The notes under the pieces are model-generated. The model did not search any database. It had not been told where the DNA came from and saw only the letters and a list, made by a program, of their open reading frames with translations. Position numbers and translations under genes: made by a program. 64,000 nt of DNA from Bacillota bacterium (lineage in GTDB: Bacteria > Bacillota > Clostridia > Acetivibrionales > DTU013): positions 1-64,000 of the forward strand of contig JAEZMD010000021.1 of the NCBI GenBank assembly GCA_023435745.1, given 5' to 3'. This document shows, piece by piece, positions 1 through 8,724 of this stretch. Every line of letters starts with the position of its first letter. The stretch's first letter is position 1.

Positions 1-81
1 ATATAGCTCTGCGAACTACCTCGATTTTGTAATTTTTGTCATAATGTTTTACTGACATTGTTGATCCCTCCACTGGTTTTA

Positions 82-330
82 TTATACCAGCCATTCCGGG
101 TGTCTATCAAATTGGGGTACGGTCACATAATCATAATGTCCAGTACTTGTAACGTTAAAAGAACTTCCTGAAGAATTGGTGAATTCAATACTCTGGTTGG
201 AAATTAAGCTTATTGATATTGTCTCCGCCTGCACAGAAGAAATGAAGGAAAATAGAATGAGAATTGTAAAGAAAACAATAATCATGATTGTTGGATTTTT
301 AAGCTCTCTGTGATTGATCATATTTTGCAT
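82..330 (-). CDS. Small exported protein of unknown function
   Basis: A protein of about 82 residues. I start it at the ATG at 328-330 because GGGAGG lies six bases upstream; an earlier in-frame ATG at 351 has no ribosome binding site. After a short polar stretch there is a hydrophobic segment (roughly residues 16-34, IMIIVFFTILILFSFISS) ending in VQAE, which looks like a signal peptide with an Ala-x-Ala-like cleavage site. The mature part is a short Ser/Thr-rich peptide of about 45 residues without cysteines. I recognise no family. The gene stands alone, and its upstream region holds several dyads, so it may be regulated. Confidence 0.5.
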   Translation of the reverse strand: MQNMINHRELKNPTIMIIVFFTILILFSFISSVQAETISISLISNQSIEFTNSSGSSFNVTSTGHYDYVTVPQFDRHPEWLV

Positions 331-352
331 AAAGAACCTCCCAAATAACAAG

Positions 353-480
353 ATTTCGATTGTGTTTGTTTGTATTTATTAGTACTATTTGGCACTATTA
401 TAAAAAATTATATCCAATTTTGGATAAATTACCATAGCCTATAAGGACTATTGCAAGAATAGTACCTTAGTACTATTTTT
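353..480. promoter_or_regulatory. Dyad-rich upstream region of the small exported gene
   Basis: The gap between 331 and 649 has no gene. It holds a perfect palindrome TATCCAATTTTGGATA at 411-426, a perfect hairpin with arms AATAGTAC/GTACTATT at 458-477 followed by T residues, and a 12-base direct repeat TTAGTACTATTT at about 379 and 468. Read on the minus strand, TATAAT-like boxes lie between the palindrome and the small gene. The hairpin could be an operator or a plus-strand terminator. At 353-366 there is a 14-base exact match, ATTTCGATTGTGTT, to the repeat unit found at 2998 and 51074. Confidence 0.35.
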
Positions 481-649
481 CATTAATATACCTTTATTCA
501 GTTTCCAATTGCTAGATTAGGGTTGTTCTTCCTGTTTGGAAGAAATGCTATATAATGTATGGCAGGCTTTGTACTGGAAGATATGTACTGTAAATGATAC
601 ACGCAAGCTCCATGAATTCAATGTCCCAACTTTTTATTCAACAAAACAA

Positions 650-1336
650 TTAAAAAGTGAGTTGAAACAGCATCTTCCCCAGCCGGCCCCGATCCACATT
701 CACCCCGTTTTTGACACCGGTGTCCAGAATGGTTTCCACCGCACCCATGCGGTCCAGGTCGGAACTGTCTTTGAGCCATTCACGCGGTGCCCAGTCCTCG
801 ACCCTTTCGTAGATATTGATCCGCCAGCCATAGGGCTGTCCGAATTTATCGATCCGCTGCCTGCTTCCGGCCACAGTTATATAAAACTGCTGCTGCAGCT
901 CGCTGATAGCAGAGTCGACCCTGCTGCTCCCCTTTTTTTTAGTAACACCCAACGATCTGCGAATCTCACCGGTATCCATCGGCCTTCCTTGCTCAAAAAA
1001 CTTCCATAGCTCCCATGCGCTCTGGCTCACCAAACCGTCATATCGCCGTTCTTCCATGGACTGCTGTGGACGGCAAGCGGTATAAAAAAGCGGGTATAGG
1101 CGCGGCGCTATAAAGCCCTTATGTCCGCCAAGTATGCAGCCGAAAGCCAGCCGTTTCTCCTCTGCCGCCCGATCCTTCCAGCGCCATGGGTCTGTTTCAT
1201 TATCGCCTGTGTACCAGTTCTTACCCGGCGTCTCTTCCGCCAGCGACGGAAAGCCGTCCAGCATTCTTGAAAAGGCCATAAAGCCCAATTCTTCCACCCT
1301 GTGCAGAAAGTCTTCATACCTACAAAGCTGTGCCAT
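650..1336 (-). CDS. AlkZ-related winged-helix protein
   Basis: A cytosolic protein of 228 residues. The start at 1336 (MAQLCRYEDF) follows GGGAGG with an eight-base spacer; an earlier ATG at 1381 lacks one. The pattern of an N-terminal DETDPWRW-type stretch followed by a basic helical region resembling a winged helix (MDTGEIRRSLGVTKKKGS, about residues 120-137) and a C-terminal WRINIYERVEDWAPREWL block matches the small AlkZ-related proteins of Firmicutes, relatives of the HTH_42/AlkZ DNA glycosylase family. It is shorter than the full AlkZ/YcaQ glycosylases (about 400 residues), and I do not see the catalytic QxQ-type motif, so glycosylase activity is doubtful. It is monocistronic here. Confidence 0.55.
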   Translation of the reverse strand: MAQLCRYEDFLHRVEELGFMAFSRMLDGFPSLAEETPGKNWYTGDNETDPWRWKDRAAEEKRLAFGCILGGHKGFIAPRLYPLFYTACRPQQSMEERRYDGLVSQSAWELWKFFEQGRPMDTGEIRRSLGVTKKKGSSRVDSAISELQQQFYITVAGSRQRIDKFGQPYGWRINIYERVEDWAPREWLKDSSDLDRMGAVETILDTGVKNGVNVDRGRLGKMLFQLTF

Positions 1337-1599
1337 ACAAATGCCTCCCTTTATATCCGTGCCTTCATCAAAGACTCCCATCGTGTATATGATGTGTCAT
1401 CGATAACCGACATAACCAATATAACATACTGAACATGACATCTGTACGTCATGTTTATAGCTCTTTTTCATTTTCGTCAAATCAAGTAATATCCGTCAGA
1501 CATTTTATCCCTTTATTAGTAACGTTTTATATACGTTATTATGCCGGCAGTCCGTACAATCAAACTAACACTGCCTGCAATTCAAGGAGGTTTGCTAAA

Positions 1600-2658
1600 A
1601 TGACAAATGAATCCGTACAATCGGAAAAGCTTTCCGGACGTGCTGCTGATCTGATCAGGCGGCATCCGCTGGCAGTATTCTTTCCAATGGCGATCTTATT
1701 TACATGGATCATTGACATCGTTATGCACGGTTTACTAAAGCAGGAGGTCTACACCTATATTTATATAGCCGCTTATGGACCGGTATTAACAGCCATGTTC
1801 CTGATGTCGGTGATTCAGCCCGGAAAAGTCAAATCATCTCCCCAAACCCGTTGGACCATATTTGCTATAGTATTTGTAGTTGCAGCAACAGTTCGATGGA
1901 TCAGCCGAATCTGGTGGAATCACGATCTGTCATGGCGCGCAATTCCTGGAGATGTTATACTGGTATTTTTATCCGCCTTTGTGACATCGGCTGCCTTTTC
2001 CGGCAGGAAGGGCGTGCGGGCATTGCTGCAGTCAACTGTCAACTGGAGAGTTAACTGGATATGGTATGTTTTTGCCATCTTTTTCTGGCCGGCGGTCACA
2101 TTAGCCGGCAACCTTCTGGCTATACTGCTGAAGATGCCTGTCCTCCAAGGGCCGAAGCTTCCCGACGCATCAGTACTTCTGGTTATTCCGGTATCATTCG
2201 CCGGTGCTTTCTTCTTTGACGGAGCCACGCCGGAAGAGGGCGGCTGGCGCGGCTTTGCGCTGCCCAGGCTCCAGAGCCGGTTCAGCCCGCTTGTTGCAAG
2301 CATCATCCTGGGATTTTTCTGGGGAGCATTTCACTGGTCAGGCTTTTTCGTGGGCTATCGAGGATCATCATGGCTATTCTGGATCCGTTTAGGAGACATC
2401 GCTATATCTATAGCTTTTACTTGGCTTTACAACAGGCTGAAAGGGAAAAGCCTGCTGCCGCTCCTTCTGATGCATGCCTCATTCAACGCAACAAATGACT
2501 TTTTGTCAAGGACAAATTTGACGGTATATGCTGTGTTTGGGATCGTGATACTGGTAATGATCATAACCGACAGGATGTGGAAAAGGCTTCCGGAATCCGC
2601 AAAGGTACCGGAAACTCCAGGGAAAGTGCCCTTGCAGGTAGGGCAAGCGCATGAATAA
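1600..2658 (+). CDS. CPBP family intramembrane metalloprotease
   Basis: An integral membrane protein of 352 residues with about eight hydrophobic segments. AAGGAGG followed by nine bases and ATG at 1600 sets the start; the longer open frame from 1435 has no ribosome binding site. The CPBP (Abi, type II CAAX protease) motifs are visible: EEGGWRG at about residue 212 (the EExxxR motif), GAFHW with a histidine at about 245, and a third histidine in LMHASFN at about 292. These residues form the presumed metal-dependent catalytic site within the membrane. Family members process prenylated or other membrane peptides and often give bacteriocin self-immunity; no bacteriocin gene is adjacent here. Two inverted repeats (1434-1454 and 1519-1537) lie in front of it. 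A good terminator follows. Confidence 0.85.
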   Translation: MTNESVQSEKLSGRAADLIRRHPLAVFFPMAILFTWIIDIVMHGLLKQEVYTYIYIAAYGPVLTAMFLMSVIQPGKVKSSPQTRWTIFAIVFVVAATVRWISRIWWNHDLSWRAIPGDVILVFLSAFVTSAAFSGRKGVRALLQSTVNWRVNWIWYVFAIFFWPAVTLAGNLLAILLKMPVLQGPKLPDASVLLVIPVSFAGAFFFDGATPEEGGWRGFALPRLQSRFSPLVASIILGFFWGAFHWSGFFVGYRGSSWLFWIRLGDIAISIAFTWLYNRLKGKSLLPLLLMHASFNATNDFLSRTNLTVYAVFGIVILVMIITDRMWKRLPESAKVPETPGKVPLQVGQAHE

Positions 2659-2667
2659 CTAAAGGAG

Positions 2668-2704
2668 AAAAGATTGTCTGGTAACTGAGGCAATCTTTTT
2701 TTTG
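2668..2704 (+). terminator. Rho-independent terminator after the CPBP gene
   Basis: Arms AAAAGATTG and CAATCTTTT enclose a 14-base loop and run into a tract of eight or more T residues, ten bases after the CPBP stop codon. Confidence 0.85.
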
Positions 2705-2945
2705 AATATGTAAAAAGCCTTGAGACTTTTTGGTATCCGGCGGTATAGGGGTTTAAAGCCATTCCGGTACTGCTCTCTACGTCGTATTTGTGAGGCTCAA
2801 AACAACGGAGAATATCTTTTCATTTGGAAGGTAAGGTTTTGTGATTACTCCGGTGTAGTTTGACCCTAGGCATCTTATTCAAAATGCTCTAGACCGGTGA
2901 TAACCATGTCTGGATATTGCTATTTAGCAAGGCTACAGGTAAGAA

Positions 2946-3156
2946 TGTGCAAAAAATGCGAAGATGTTCAGTGCTTGCAATTTATATAGAAAAAATGGAG
3001 CAAAAATTTCGATTGTGTTCACTTTTTTGGCAAAAATACGTAGGAAATTTGAACACAAACGGAAATTTTGCTCACTTGAGAGCTGAAATCTGAACACAAA
3101 CGGAAATTTTGCTCACTTGAGAGCTGAAATCTGAACACAATCGAAATTTTTGCTCA
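2946..3156. repeat. Ordered inverted-repeat element, copy 1
   Basis: The 645-base gap 2659-3303 contains five related 24-25 base units. Two lie in one orientation: 2946-2970 (diverged, GTGCAAAAAATGCG...) and 2998-3021 (GAGCAAAAATTTCG then ATTGTGTTCA). Three lie in the other orientation: 3050-3074, 3091-3115 and 3132-3156 (TGAACACAA then CGGAAATTTTGCTCA), with a 41-base period and an identical 16-base spacer. The reverse units are reverse complements of the forward ones, so a transcript would fold into alternative long hairpins. The same element, with the same internal spacing, is at 51024-51232. It sits between two converging genes. No coding potential. The rest of the gap (2705-2945, 3157-3303) shows nothing I recognise. 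Confidence 0.85.
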
Positions 3157-3303
3157 TTATATTCGCATGCTGCAACGGTATATTCTAAAAAATCCTTTGT
3201 AGAATTTTTGTTAAAGACAATATTCATGCGTTTGTGTTCATGCGTATGCCCTGCCCTTGCAGGCCGGCTGAAACAGGTAACCGGCGCGAAAAAACAAAAA
3301 TAC

Positions 3304-5496
3304 CTATTCCTCGCTTTTCAGAACTTTCCCATAATAGTCCGTTTCAAGGATTTTTTGAGAATACTTAAATTTATCCGCAACCGTTCGGTTTATAAGCTTC
3401 ACGTATTCCTTGTCCGTTTCCGTGCCATCCAGGAAGGTGGCCTTACCGGTGGTTGAATTATACATTGCGCGGTCAGTAATCCAACTGCGGTTGGAGAATA
3501 TGGTCAGTGCAGGGGAATCCGACAGGATATCCCTGCCCATCAGCAGCCGGGAATCATAATCCAGCCCGAAGAGGTTCGACAATGTGGGGATGATATCCAG
3601 GCTGGCGCAGGGCTTTTCGACGATAACAGGCTCCATGCCCTTTTTATAAATGATCAGCGAGCTTTTGTACAGCTCGAAGTTCTTTTCGACTTCATGTCCG
3701 GCAAGCTCATCCAGGTACTTCTTGTCAAGTCCATACGGATAATGATCCGCGCTCAGAACGATTACCGTGTTTTCAGCGATCCCCGCTGCCTCCAGCTTCT
3801 CCATCAGGGATGCCAATGCAAACTCCAGTTCCAGATTGCAGGCAATATATGCTTTACAGGTATCCGAGAGAGGCAGATCCTCCACGTAGGATCTATTCTT
3901 TTTTGCCATCTGATTCCCGCCGAAATTGTAGTTCATATGCCCGCTGACTGTCATGTAATAGGTATGAAAAGGCTGCTGGTCAATGTATTCGCCCACCGTT
4001 ACATCGATCATCTCCAGATCGGATTCCGGCCAGGTCTTCTTCACTTCCAGCCCGTTTCCCACTCCCTTGTAATCGTAGCCCATATTGGGGTGGGACAGGT
4101 CGCGCCTGTAATAGTCATACGTGTGATTGTGCCAGGCCTTTGTGACATATCCCAGCTTTTTAAACTGATTACCCATAACGAAGGGCATATAGTTATTGGC
4201 TGATTTATAAAAGCTCCATACGCCGCCCTTCGGTATCAGACCGGTACATGCGACATATTCTCCGTCGGAGGTGCTGACCCACCAGACAGGATTATAAAAG
4301 TTCTTGAAAACAAAGCCCTCATTTATCATCGTGTATAATGTTGGTGTCAGCTCAGGGCTGACAACGTAAGGCGAAAAGCCCTCGGCAGTCAGCATGATCA
4401 GATTGCAGCCCTTGAACATGCCTGTGTACTCGTTTGTAGCCGTAGGCTCAACTGTGGAAAAATACTTGTGCATTGAGTAAAGCGGGTCGCTCTCCCCTGC
4501 GGCCATCAACGCATCGAAGTCGATATCCATTACATTGTACGGCTTTACAGGAATAACCGGCTCCTGTGGTTCATCGCTTCCGGTGCTTGCATCCGTTTCC
4601 TCAGTGTCTGCGGAGGACTCCCCAGGTGCCGGAGGATTATTCTGATCCCATATAGGCTTTTGTGTGTCGTCCGGATTATTTTCACCGCCCGGAAGCTCCT
4701 CTTTCCCGCTTTTATCCGGCGCGACCCCATCAATAATACCCTCGTCCAGATCCTCCTTTAGTTCTCCCAAAACAAGCTTCTCAAAATCCAGACGCATCGT
4801 TGTCATGATTCCTAGTTTGTTTACGGAAAGCTCCGGAGATGTTTCATTGAAATACAGATTATACTGAGACACAGGATCGTCGCCTGTCAATGTGACGCAC
4901 ACGATCGCAGATGAAAAGCTGACCACGCAGAACAATAAAATAAAGCTCCATTCAAGAACTGACCTTTCCTTCAATACAAGCACTTTTTTGTATAGAAGCA
5001 GGTAAGCAAACGGAACAAAAAGCAGCAAGACAGCGACAAGGTTTTTCATAACGGCCTCAACTACAATATCCCAAAACTGCGCCGCATCCCCTGCACCCAT
5101 GACGGAAATCAATGAAAGGGGGGTCTGAAAAATGCAGTAATAAATCAGCTGAGTACCATAAACCAGCGCGGCAATAAATGCCATTGCCGCAGCAACGGTC
5201 TGCGCAGCTTTGATGGGAAACAGGCCCACGATTATATACAGGACCGTACCGCCGGATAGTGCAAATATAAATGCAAAAAAATAATCAAAGCTGAGGTTGT
5301 CGAATATCCATAATCGATATAGAAGCTCCAGATAAGCTATCATCAATATGAAAAAGCATAATAGCCAGTTATCCGTAATATAGGCGGAAAGCGTGCCGTA
5401 GAATTCAGTTGCTTTAAAGCTTTTAATATATTTGTTATTTTCAAATGCTTTTCTAAGCGGCTTAAAAAAGTTTTCCTTATCTGTCTGCCCGTCCAC
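3304..5496 (-). CDS. LTA synthase family protein (membrane sulfatase)
   Basis: A membrane-anchored enzyme of 730 residues in the LtaS/phosphoglycerol-transferase family, expected to transfer glycerol phosphate from phosphatidylglycerol to an extracytoplasmic polymer. Five hydrophobic segments lie between about residues 45 and 205, followed by an acidic, Pro/Ser-rich linker (about 265-315) and an extracellular sulfatase-fold domain (about 350-690). The nucleophile motif STSDGEY is at about residue 410, WHNHTYDYY and the ADHYPYG metal site follow. The start is GTG at 5494-5496, with TGGAG nine bases upstream. The acidic linker of roughly 50 residues is longer than usual. It is a single gene, convergent with the repeat element. 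A second LtaS-like gene lies at 17408-19282; which one makes lipoteichoic acid cannot be told. Confidence 0.85.
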   Translation of the reverse strand: MDGQTDKENFFKPLRKAFENNKYIKSFKATEFYGTLSAYITDNWLLCFFILMIAYLELLYRLWIFDNLSFDYFFAFIFALSGGTVLYIIVGLFPIKAAQTVAAAMAFIAALVYGTQLIYYCIFQTPLSLISVMGAGDAAQFWDIVVEAVMKNLVAVLLLFVPFAYLLLYKKVLVLKERSVLEWSFILLFCVVSFSSAIVCVTLTGDDPVSQYNLYFNETSPELSVNKLGIMTTMRLDFEKLVLGELKEDLDEGIIDGVAPDKSGKEELPGGENNPDDTQKPIWDQNNPPAPGESSADTEETDASTGSDEPQEPVIPVKPYNVMDIDFDALMAAGESDPLYSMHKYFSTVEPTATNEYTGMFKGCNLIMLTAEGFSPYVVSPELTPTLYTMINEGFVFKNFYNPVWWVSTSDGEYVACTGLIPKGGVWSFYKSANNYMPFVMGNQFKKLGYVTKAWHNHTYDYYRRDLSHPNMGYDYKGVGNGLEVKKTWPESDLEMIDVTVGEYIDQQPFHTYYMTVSGHMNYNFGGNQMAKKNRSYVEDLPLSDTCKAYIACNLELEFALASLMEKLEAAGIAENTVIVLSADHYPYGLDKKYLDELAGHEVEKNFELYKSSLIIYKKGMEPVIVEKPCASLDIIPTLSNLFGLDYDSRLLMGRDILSDSPALTIFSNRSWITDRAMYNSTTGKATFLDGTETDKEYVKLINRTVADKFKYSQKILETDYYGKVLKSEE

Positions 5497-5724
5497 GATT
5501 TCACTCCATAAACCTTCTCACATCAAGGTTTTTTCCATATTCTATGCAATTCATACAACGTCTATTTTATCAGCTTTGTAAATTTACATCAATAGGCAAA
5601 TCATGCAGGACCGAGGCAGGTAAAAAGCAGATACAACAGAATAAACAGGTTGAAATCAGGTTGACCCATGTGCCTCAAAATAGTATAATTTTCGGGAAGA
5701 GCAAGAGATACACGGGAGGATAAA

Positions 5725-6345
5725 ATGAAGCTATACGATATTTCAATGAAAGTAGATCAAAACATTCCTGTCTATAAGAACAGAGAGGAAAAAAGACCTG
5801 AAATCACGGTAACGAGTGATTTTTCCACCGGCAGCAGCTACGAAAGCGTTATTAAAATGAACATGCACACCGGCACACATATCGATGCTCCGCTGCACAT
5901 GGTGGAGGGCGGGGCAACTTTTGAAACCATTGATATTAGAAGACTGATTACCGACTGCACGGTATTTGATTTTACCGATGTGAAGGATAGGATTACAGCT
6001 GATGACCTTAAGACGAAGGACATAAAGCCCGGTTCATTCATTCTGCTCAAAACGCGGAATTCTTTTTTTGAAGGCTTTGACGATCAATTTGTCTTTGTGG
6101 ATGCAACAGGTGCGGCATATTTGAAAAACCTTCAGATCTCCGGGGTCGGCATTGACTCGCTCGGCATTGAGAGATCACAACCCGGTCACGAGACGCACAA
6201 GCTCCTGCTGGGCCAGGGAATCATCATACTGGAGGGTCTTCGGCTGGCCGATATCAAGGAGGGCGCCTACAAGATGTTAGCACTGCCGCTGAAGCTGCAT
6301 GGGACGGAAGCATCCCCTGCCCGGGTAGTTCTTATAGAGGACTGA
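5725..6345 (+). CDS. Cyclase family protein (kynurenine formamidase-like)
   Basis: A 206-residue cytosolic metal-dependent hydrolase of the cyclase/KynB family. The hallmark HxGTHxDxPxH is present as HTGTHIDAPLH (His48, His52, Asp54, His58), which binds the metal. The later HxxLL region appears as GHETHKLLLGQGI (about residues 153-165). GGGAGG seven bases before ATG 5725 sets the start. KynB hydrolyses N-formylkynurenine in tryptophan breakdown, but other members act on isatin or other cyclic amides, and no other kynurenine-pathway gene is nearby, although a tryptophan importer lies 1.3 kb downstream. The gene is monocistronic and converges on the XRE regulator. Confidence 0.8.
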   Translation: MKLYDISMKVDQNIPVYKNREEKRPEITVTSDFSTGSSYESVIKMNMHTGTHIDAPLHMVEGGATFETIDIRRLITDCTVFDFTDVKDRITADDLKTKDIKPGSFILLKTRNSFFEGFDDQFVFVDATGAAYLKNLQISGVGIDSLGIERSQPGHETHKLLLGQGIIILEGLRLADIKEGAYKMLALPLKLHGTEASPARVVLIED

Positions 6346-6380
6346 CACTTCGCAGCTGATCCATGAATATGCTAAGCAGC

Positions 6381-7049
6381 CTACAACAATATTTCAACGC
6401 GCAGCAGCCTGGCTATGATTCGGACTTCCTTAGTGAAAACGGTTTCTGTAGACAGGCTTCCGCTGTTGCCTACCAGGAGCAGCTTTTCCTTGTCCAGTCT
6501 CCTGATCTGCCGTATCATTTTTTTGCCGTTTCGCTCAATGAAGTAGATTCCGTCCTTTTCGATCTCGTGGACGCTGCATGAGAGCACCAGATCGCCCTTC
6601 ATGATCCTGAAGCCGGACATCTCATTATCCTCAGCCATCAGGTAAAACACTTTATCCTTCGGACAGCCCTCCACCTTATTTGCGATAATCGGCAGCTGCT
6701 TTGTGGCAACAGCCTTCTCCATTGCATAGTCGTAAACCGGTACGGTCATAATCACACCGGCCAGCGCATCCGTCCAGATTTCCTGAACCGGCTTTTCGAT
6801 GACCTTCCTGACGGTTTTATCAGGCTCCGGCCTGAGTCTGACCTCTGCCTCATCATACAACTCCAGCTTGCCCGCTTCCTGACGCAGCGCCTTGGATACC
6901 CGCGAGATCAGGTCGCTGTTCATCACTCTTTTGCCGCCTTCAACCTCATCTATAAAACGTTCCGTGACGCCTACCATCCTGGCCAGTTGTTTTTGCGTCA
7001 TGCCCGCTTCTTTCCTCAATCTGCTGATTTCTGATCCGATCCTGCTCAT
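6381..7049 (-). CDS. XRE-family regulator with a degenerate S24 domain
   Basis: A 222-residue DNA-binding protein. The start at 7049 (MSRIGSEISR) follows TGGAGG; a longer frame from 7106 has no binding site. Residues 4-57 form a Cro/CI-type helix-turn-helix (MTQKQLARMVGVTERFIDEVEGGKR, split here into two helices). The C-terminal part from about residue 118 resembles the S24/LexA-type peptidase domain: EDNEMSGFRIMKGDLVL corresponds to the usual GDSM...GD motif, but the catalytic Ser is Glu143, and the expected Lys is not in place near KKMIRQI. It is therefore probably a sensor domain without self-cleavage. It is divergent from the trpXYZ-type operon, and three 11-bp repeats lie between the two. 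Confidence 0.75.
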   Translation of the reverse strand: MSRIGSEISRLRKEAGMTQKQLARMVGVTERFIDEVEGGKRVMNSDLISRVSKALRQEAGKLELYDEAEVRLRPEPDKTVRKVIEKPVQEIWTDALAGVIMTVPVYDYAMEKAVATKQLPIIANKVEGCPKDKVFYLMAEDNEMSGFRIMKGDLVLSCSVHEIEKDGIYFIERNGKKMIRQIRRLDKEKLLLVGNSGSLSTETVFTKEVRIIARLLRVEILL

Positions 7050-7188
7050 AGCATGCCTCCATTGGGGTATAAATCTTCGTCCTGCTCTGCCAAATAAACG
7101 ACACACGTAAAATATTACAGGATGCTCCGGCAGAAGTCAACGCAAGGGCATACAAAAAAGCCCCCGCAAGTTTTCTAGAGTTTTTCTT

Positions 7189-7272
7189 AGCTTTGGTACG
7201 GCTTCGGTATAGCTTCGGTATAGCAAGCATAGTTGAATAATATTGACATCCCCTGACAGTATGTGGTATCAT
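7189..7272 (+). promoter_or_regulatory. Promoter of the tryptophan-transport operon with upstream 11-bp repeats
   Basis: TTGACA at 7243-7248 and TATCAT at 7267-7272 are separated by 18 bases and lie just before the T-box leader. Upstream, 7189-7221 holds three consecutive 11-base units (AGCTTTGGTAC, GGCTTCGGTAT, AGCTTCGGTAT), close to one helical turn each. They lie between the divergent XRE gene and this promoter and may be its operator. That role is inferred. Confidence 0.6.
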
Positions 7273-7284
7273 TCATTTAAACCG

Positions 7285-7542
7285 TTGAAGAGGGAGTAAA
7301 ACTGCGAAACCGGTCGCAAAGAGAGTCGGGGGTGCTGGGATCCCGGCAGGCAGGAGCAGACAAATGGGCCTCTGAGGGCGAGGCGAAAGGGCATTACAGT
7401 CCGAGTAACCTACGACGTTCAGCCAACGTTACAGGGTGATGAGTGTGTCGGCACTCAGTGAAGCGGATGCAGATCAAAGTGCATCAATTAAGGTGGTACC
7501 GCAGGTTAACGCCTGTCCTTTTATAAGGGCAGGTGTTTTTTG
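7285..7542 (+). ncRNA. T-box leader, tryptophan specifier
   Basis: A T-box riboswitch leader that reads uncharged tRNA and controls termination. The conserved T-box AAGGTGGTACCGC is at 7490-7502. The terminator that follows has arms ACGCCTGTCCTT/AAGGGCAGGTGT (7509-7535) and a run of six T. Stem I appears to close by AGAGG (near 7289) with CCTCT (7369-7373), placing TGG (7365-7367) just inside, the usual position of the specifier codon; this predicts tRNA-Trp. That agrees with the downstream genes, which are the trpXYZ-type importer known to be under tryptophan T-boxes in Firmicutes. Together with the XRE gene's upstream region it fills the gap 7050-7624. Confidence 0.88.
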
Positions 7543-7624
7543 TTGCAGCAACTATTTGCACATTGTATATGGCAGCCGCATCAATTATGAAAATCGACAA
7601 AAATAAATATATGGAGGAATCAAA

Positions 7625-8611
7625 ATGAAAAAAGGTTTAAAAGTTGTCTCGGCTATTTTACTCATCATTGCACTGCTGATGACTGTCACGGCATGCAGCG
7701 GCATAGGGGGCAGCAAGGTCGTCCGCATCGGTATCATTCAGATTCTTGAGCACCCATCCCTGAACACAATTCGTGAAGCATTTATCGAGCAGCTTGCATC
7801 AAAGGGCTTCAAGGAAGGTGACAACATTGTAATCGACTATCAGAATGCACAGGGCGAGCAGACCAATCTGAACACAATCTGCCAGAAGTTTGTCGCTGAT
7901 AAATGCGACCTGATCGTTGCTATTGCAACGCAGTCCGCACAGGCAGCCGCAAACATGACCTCAGACATTCCTGTATTATTCTCTGCATGCACGGATCCGG
8001 TGGGCTCCGGGCTGGTAACCAGTCTCGAAAAGCCTGGAAAGAACGTAACCGGTACCTCTGATGCCGTGTCCGCCGAAAAAATTATGGAGCTGGCTAAACG
8101 GATCACTCCTGATATCAAAAAGATAGGTGCACTATATAATTCCAGTGAAACCAATTCCATTTCAGTCGTTAACAATCTGAAGGAATATGCGGCGAAAAAC
8201 GGCCTTGAAGTCATTGAGGGAACCGTTACCAATTCCTCAGAGGTACAGCAGGTGACACAGTCGCTGGCCACCCAGGTTGACGCGCTCTTCTCCCCCATCG
8301 ATAACACCATTGCACTTTCAATGGCAGTAGTTGCTCAGGTTACCCAAAGCACGAAAACTCCGATGTATGTGGGAGCTGACTCCATGGTGAATGACGGCGG
8401 TCTGGCAACTTACGGAATCAACTACATTTCTTTAGGTCAGGAGACCGGAGATATGGCTGTTGAAATCCTCAACGGAAAGAACCCCGGTGATATGCCTGTC
8501 AGGACTATCAGCGATGTGGAAATTTACGTCAACGCGGCAACGGCTGAAGCCATTGGCGTTACTATCCCCGCGGATGTTCTCAAAGAAGCTGCCGAAGTGT
8601 TCGGTAAGTAA
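7625..8611 (+). CDS. trpX: Tryptophan ABC transporter, substrate-binding lipoprotein
   Basis: A 328-residue periplasmic-binding-type lipoprotein of the COG2984 family. A signal peptide ends in a lipobox (TVTAC, Cys24). The mature part has the two-lobe fold seen in this family, with RIGIIQILEHPSLNTI at its start and YNSSETNSISVVNNL in the middle. TGGAGG precedes ATG 7625. It delivers its ligand to the permease and ATPase encoded next. The assignment to tryptophan rests on the UGG-specifier T-box in front and on the known trpXYZ pattern; the protein sequence alone would only say 'ABC substrate-binding protein'. Confidence 0.82.
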   Translation: MKKGLKVVSAILLIIALLMTVTACSGIGGSKVVRIGIIQILEHPSLNTIREAFIEQLASKGFKEGDNIVIDYQNAQGEQTNLNTICQKFVADKCDLIVAIATQSAQAAANMTSDIPVLFSACTDPVGSGLVTSLEKPGKNVTGTSDAVSAEKIMELAKRITPDIKKIGALYNSSETNSISVVNNLKEYAAKNGLEVIEGTVTNSSEVQQVTQSLATQVDALFSPIDNTIALSMAVVAQVTQSTKTPMYVGADSMVNDGGLATYGINYISLGQETGDMAVEILNGKNPGDMPVRTISDVEIYVNAATAEAIGVTIPADVLKEAAEVFGK

Positions 8612-8724
8612 CCCTGGCTAATCGTTCCTGAAAGCAGCCCCGGTTATATAAAAGTTGTGAAAAATGCTCCGACCAGTGATATAATAGAAGACAACTTACA
8701 TGGTGATTTGAGGAGAGAGCAATA

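Noticed and set aside
536..1009. Plus-strand frame of 157 codons overlapping the AlkZ-related gene
   Set aside because: Antisense shadow of a gene with a good ribosome binding site; no family resemblance.
2998..3156. CRISPR array
   Set aside because: Units come in both orientations, spacers are partly identical and there are no cas genes.
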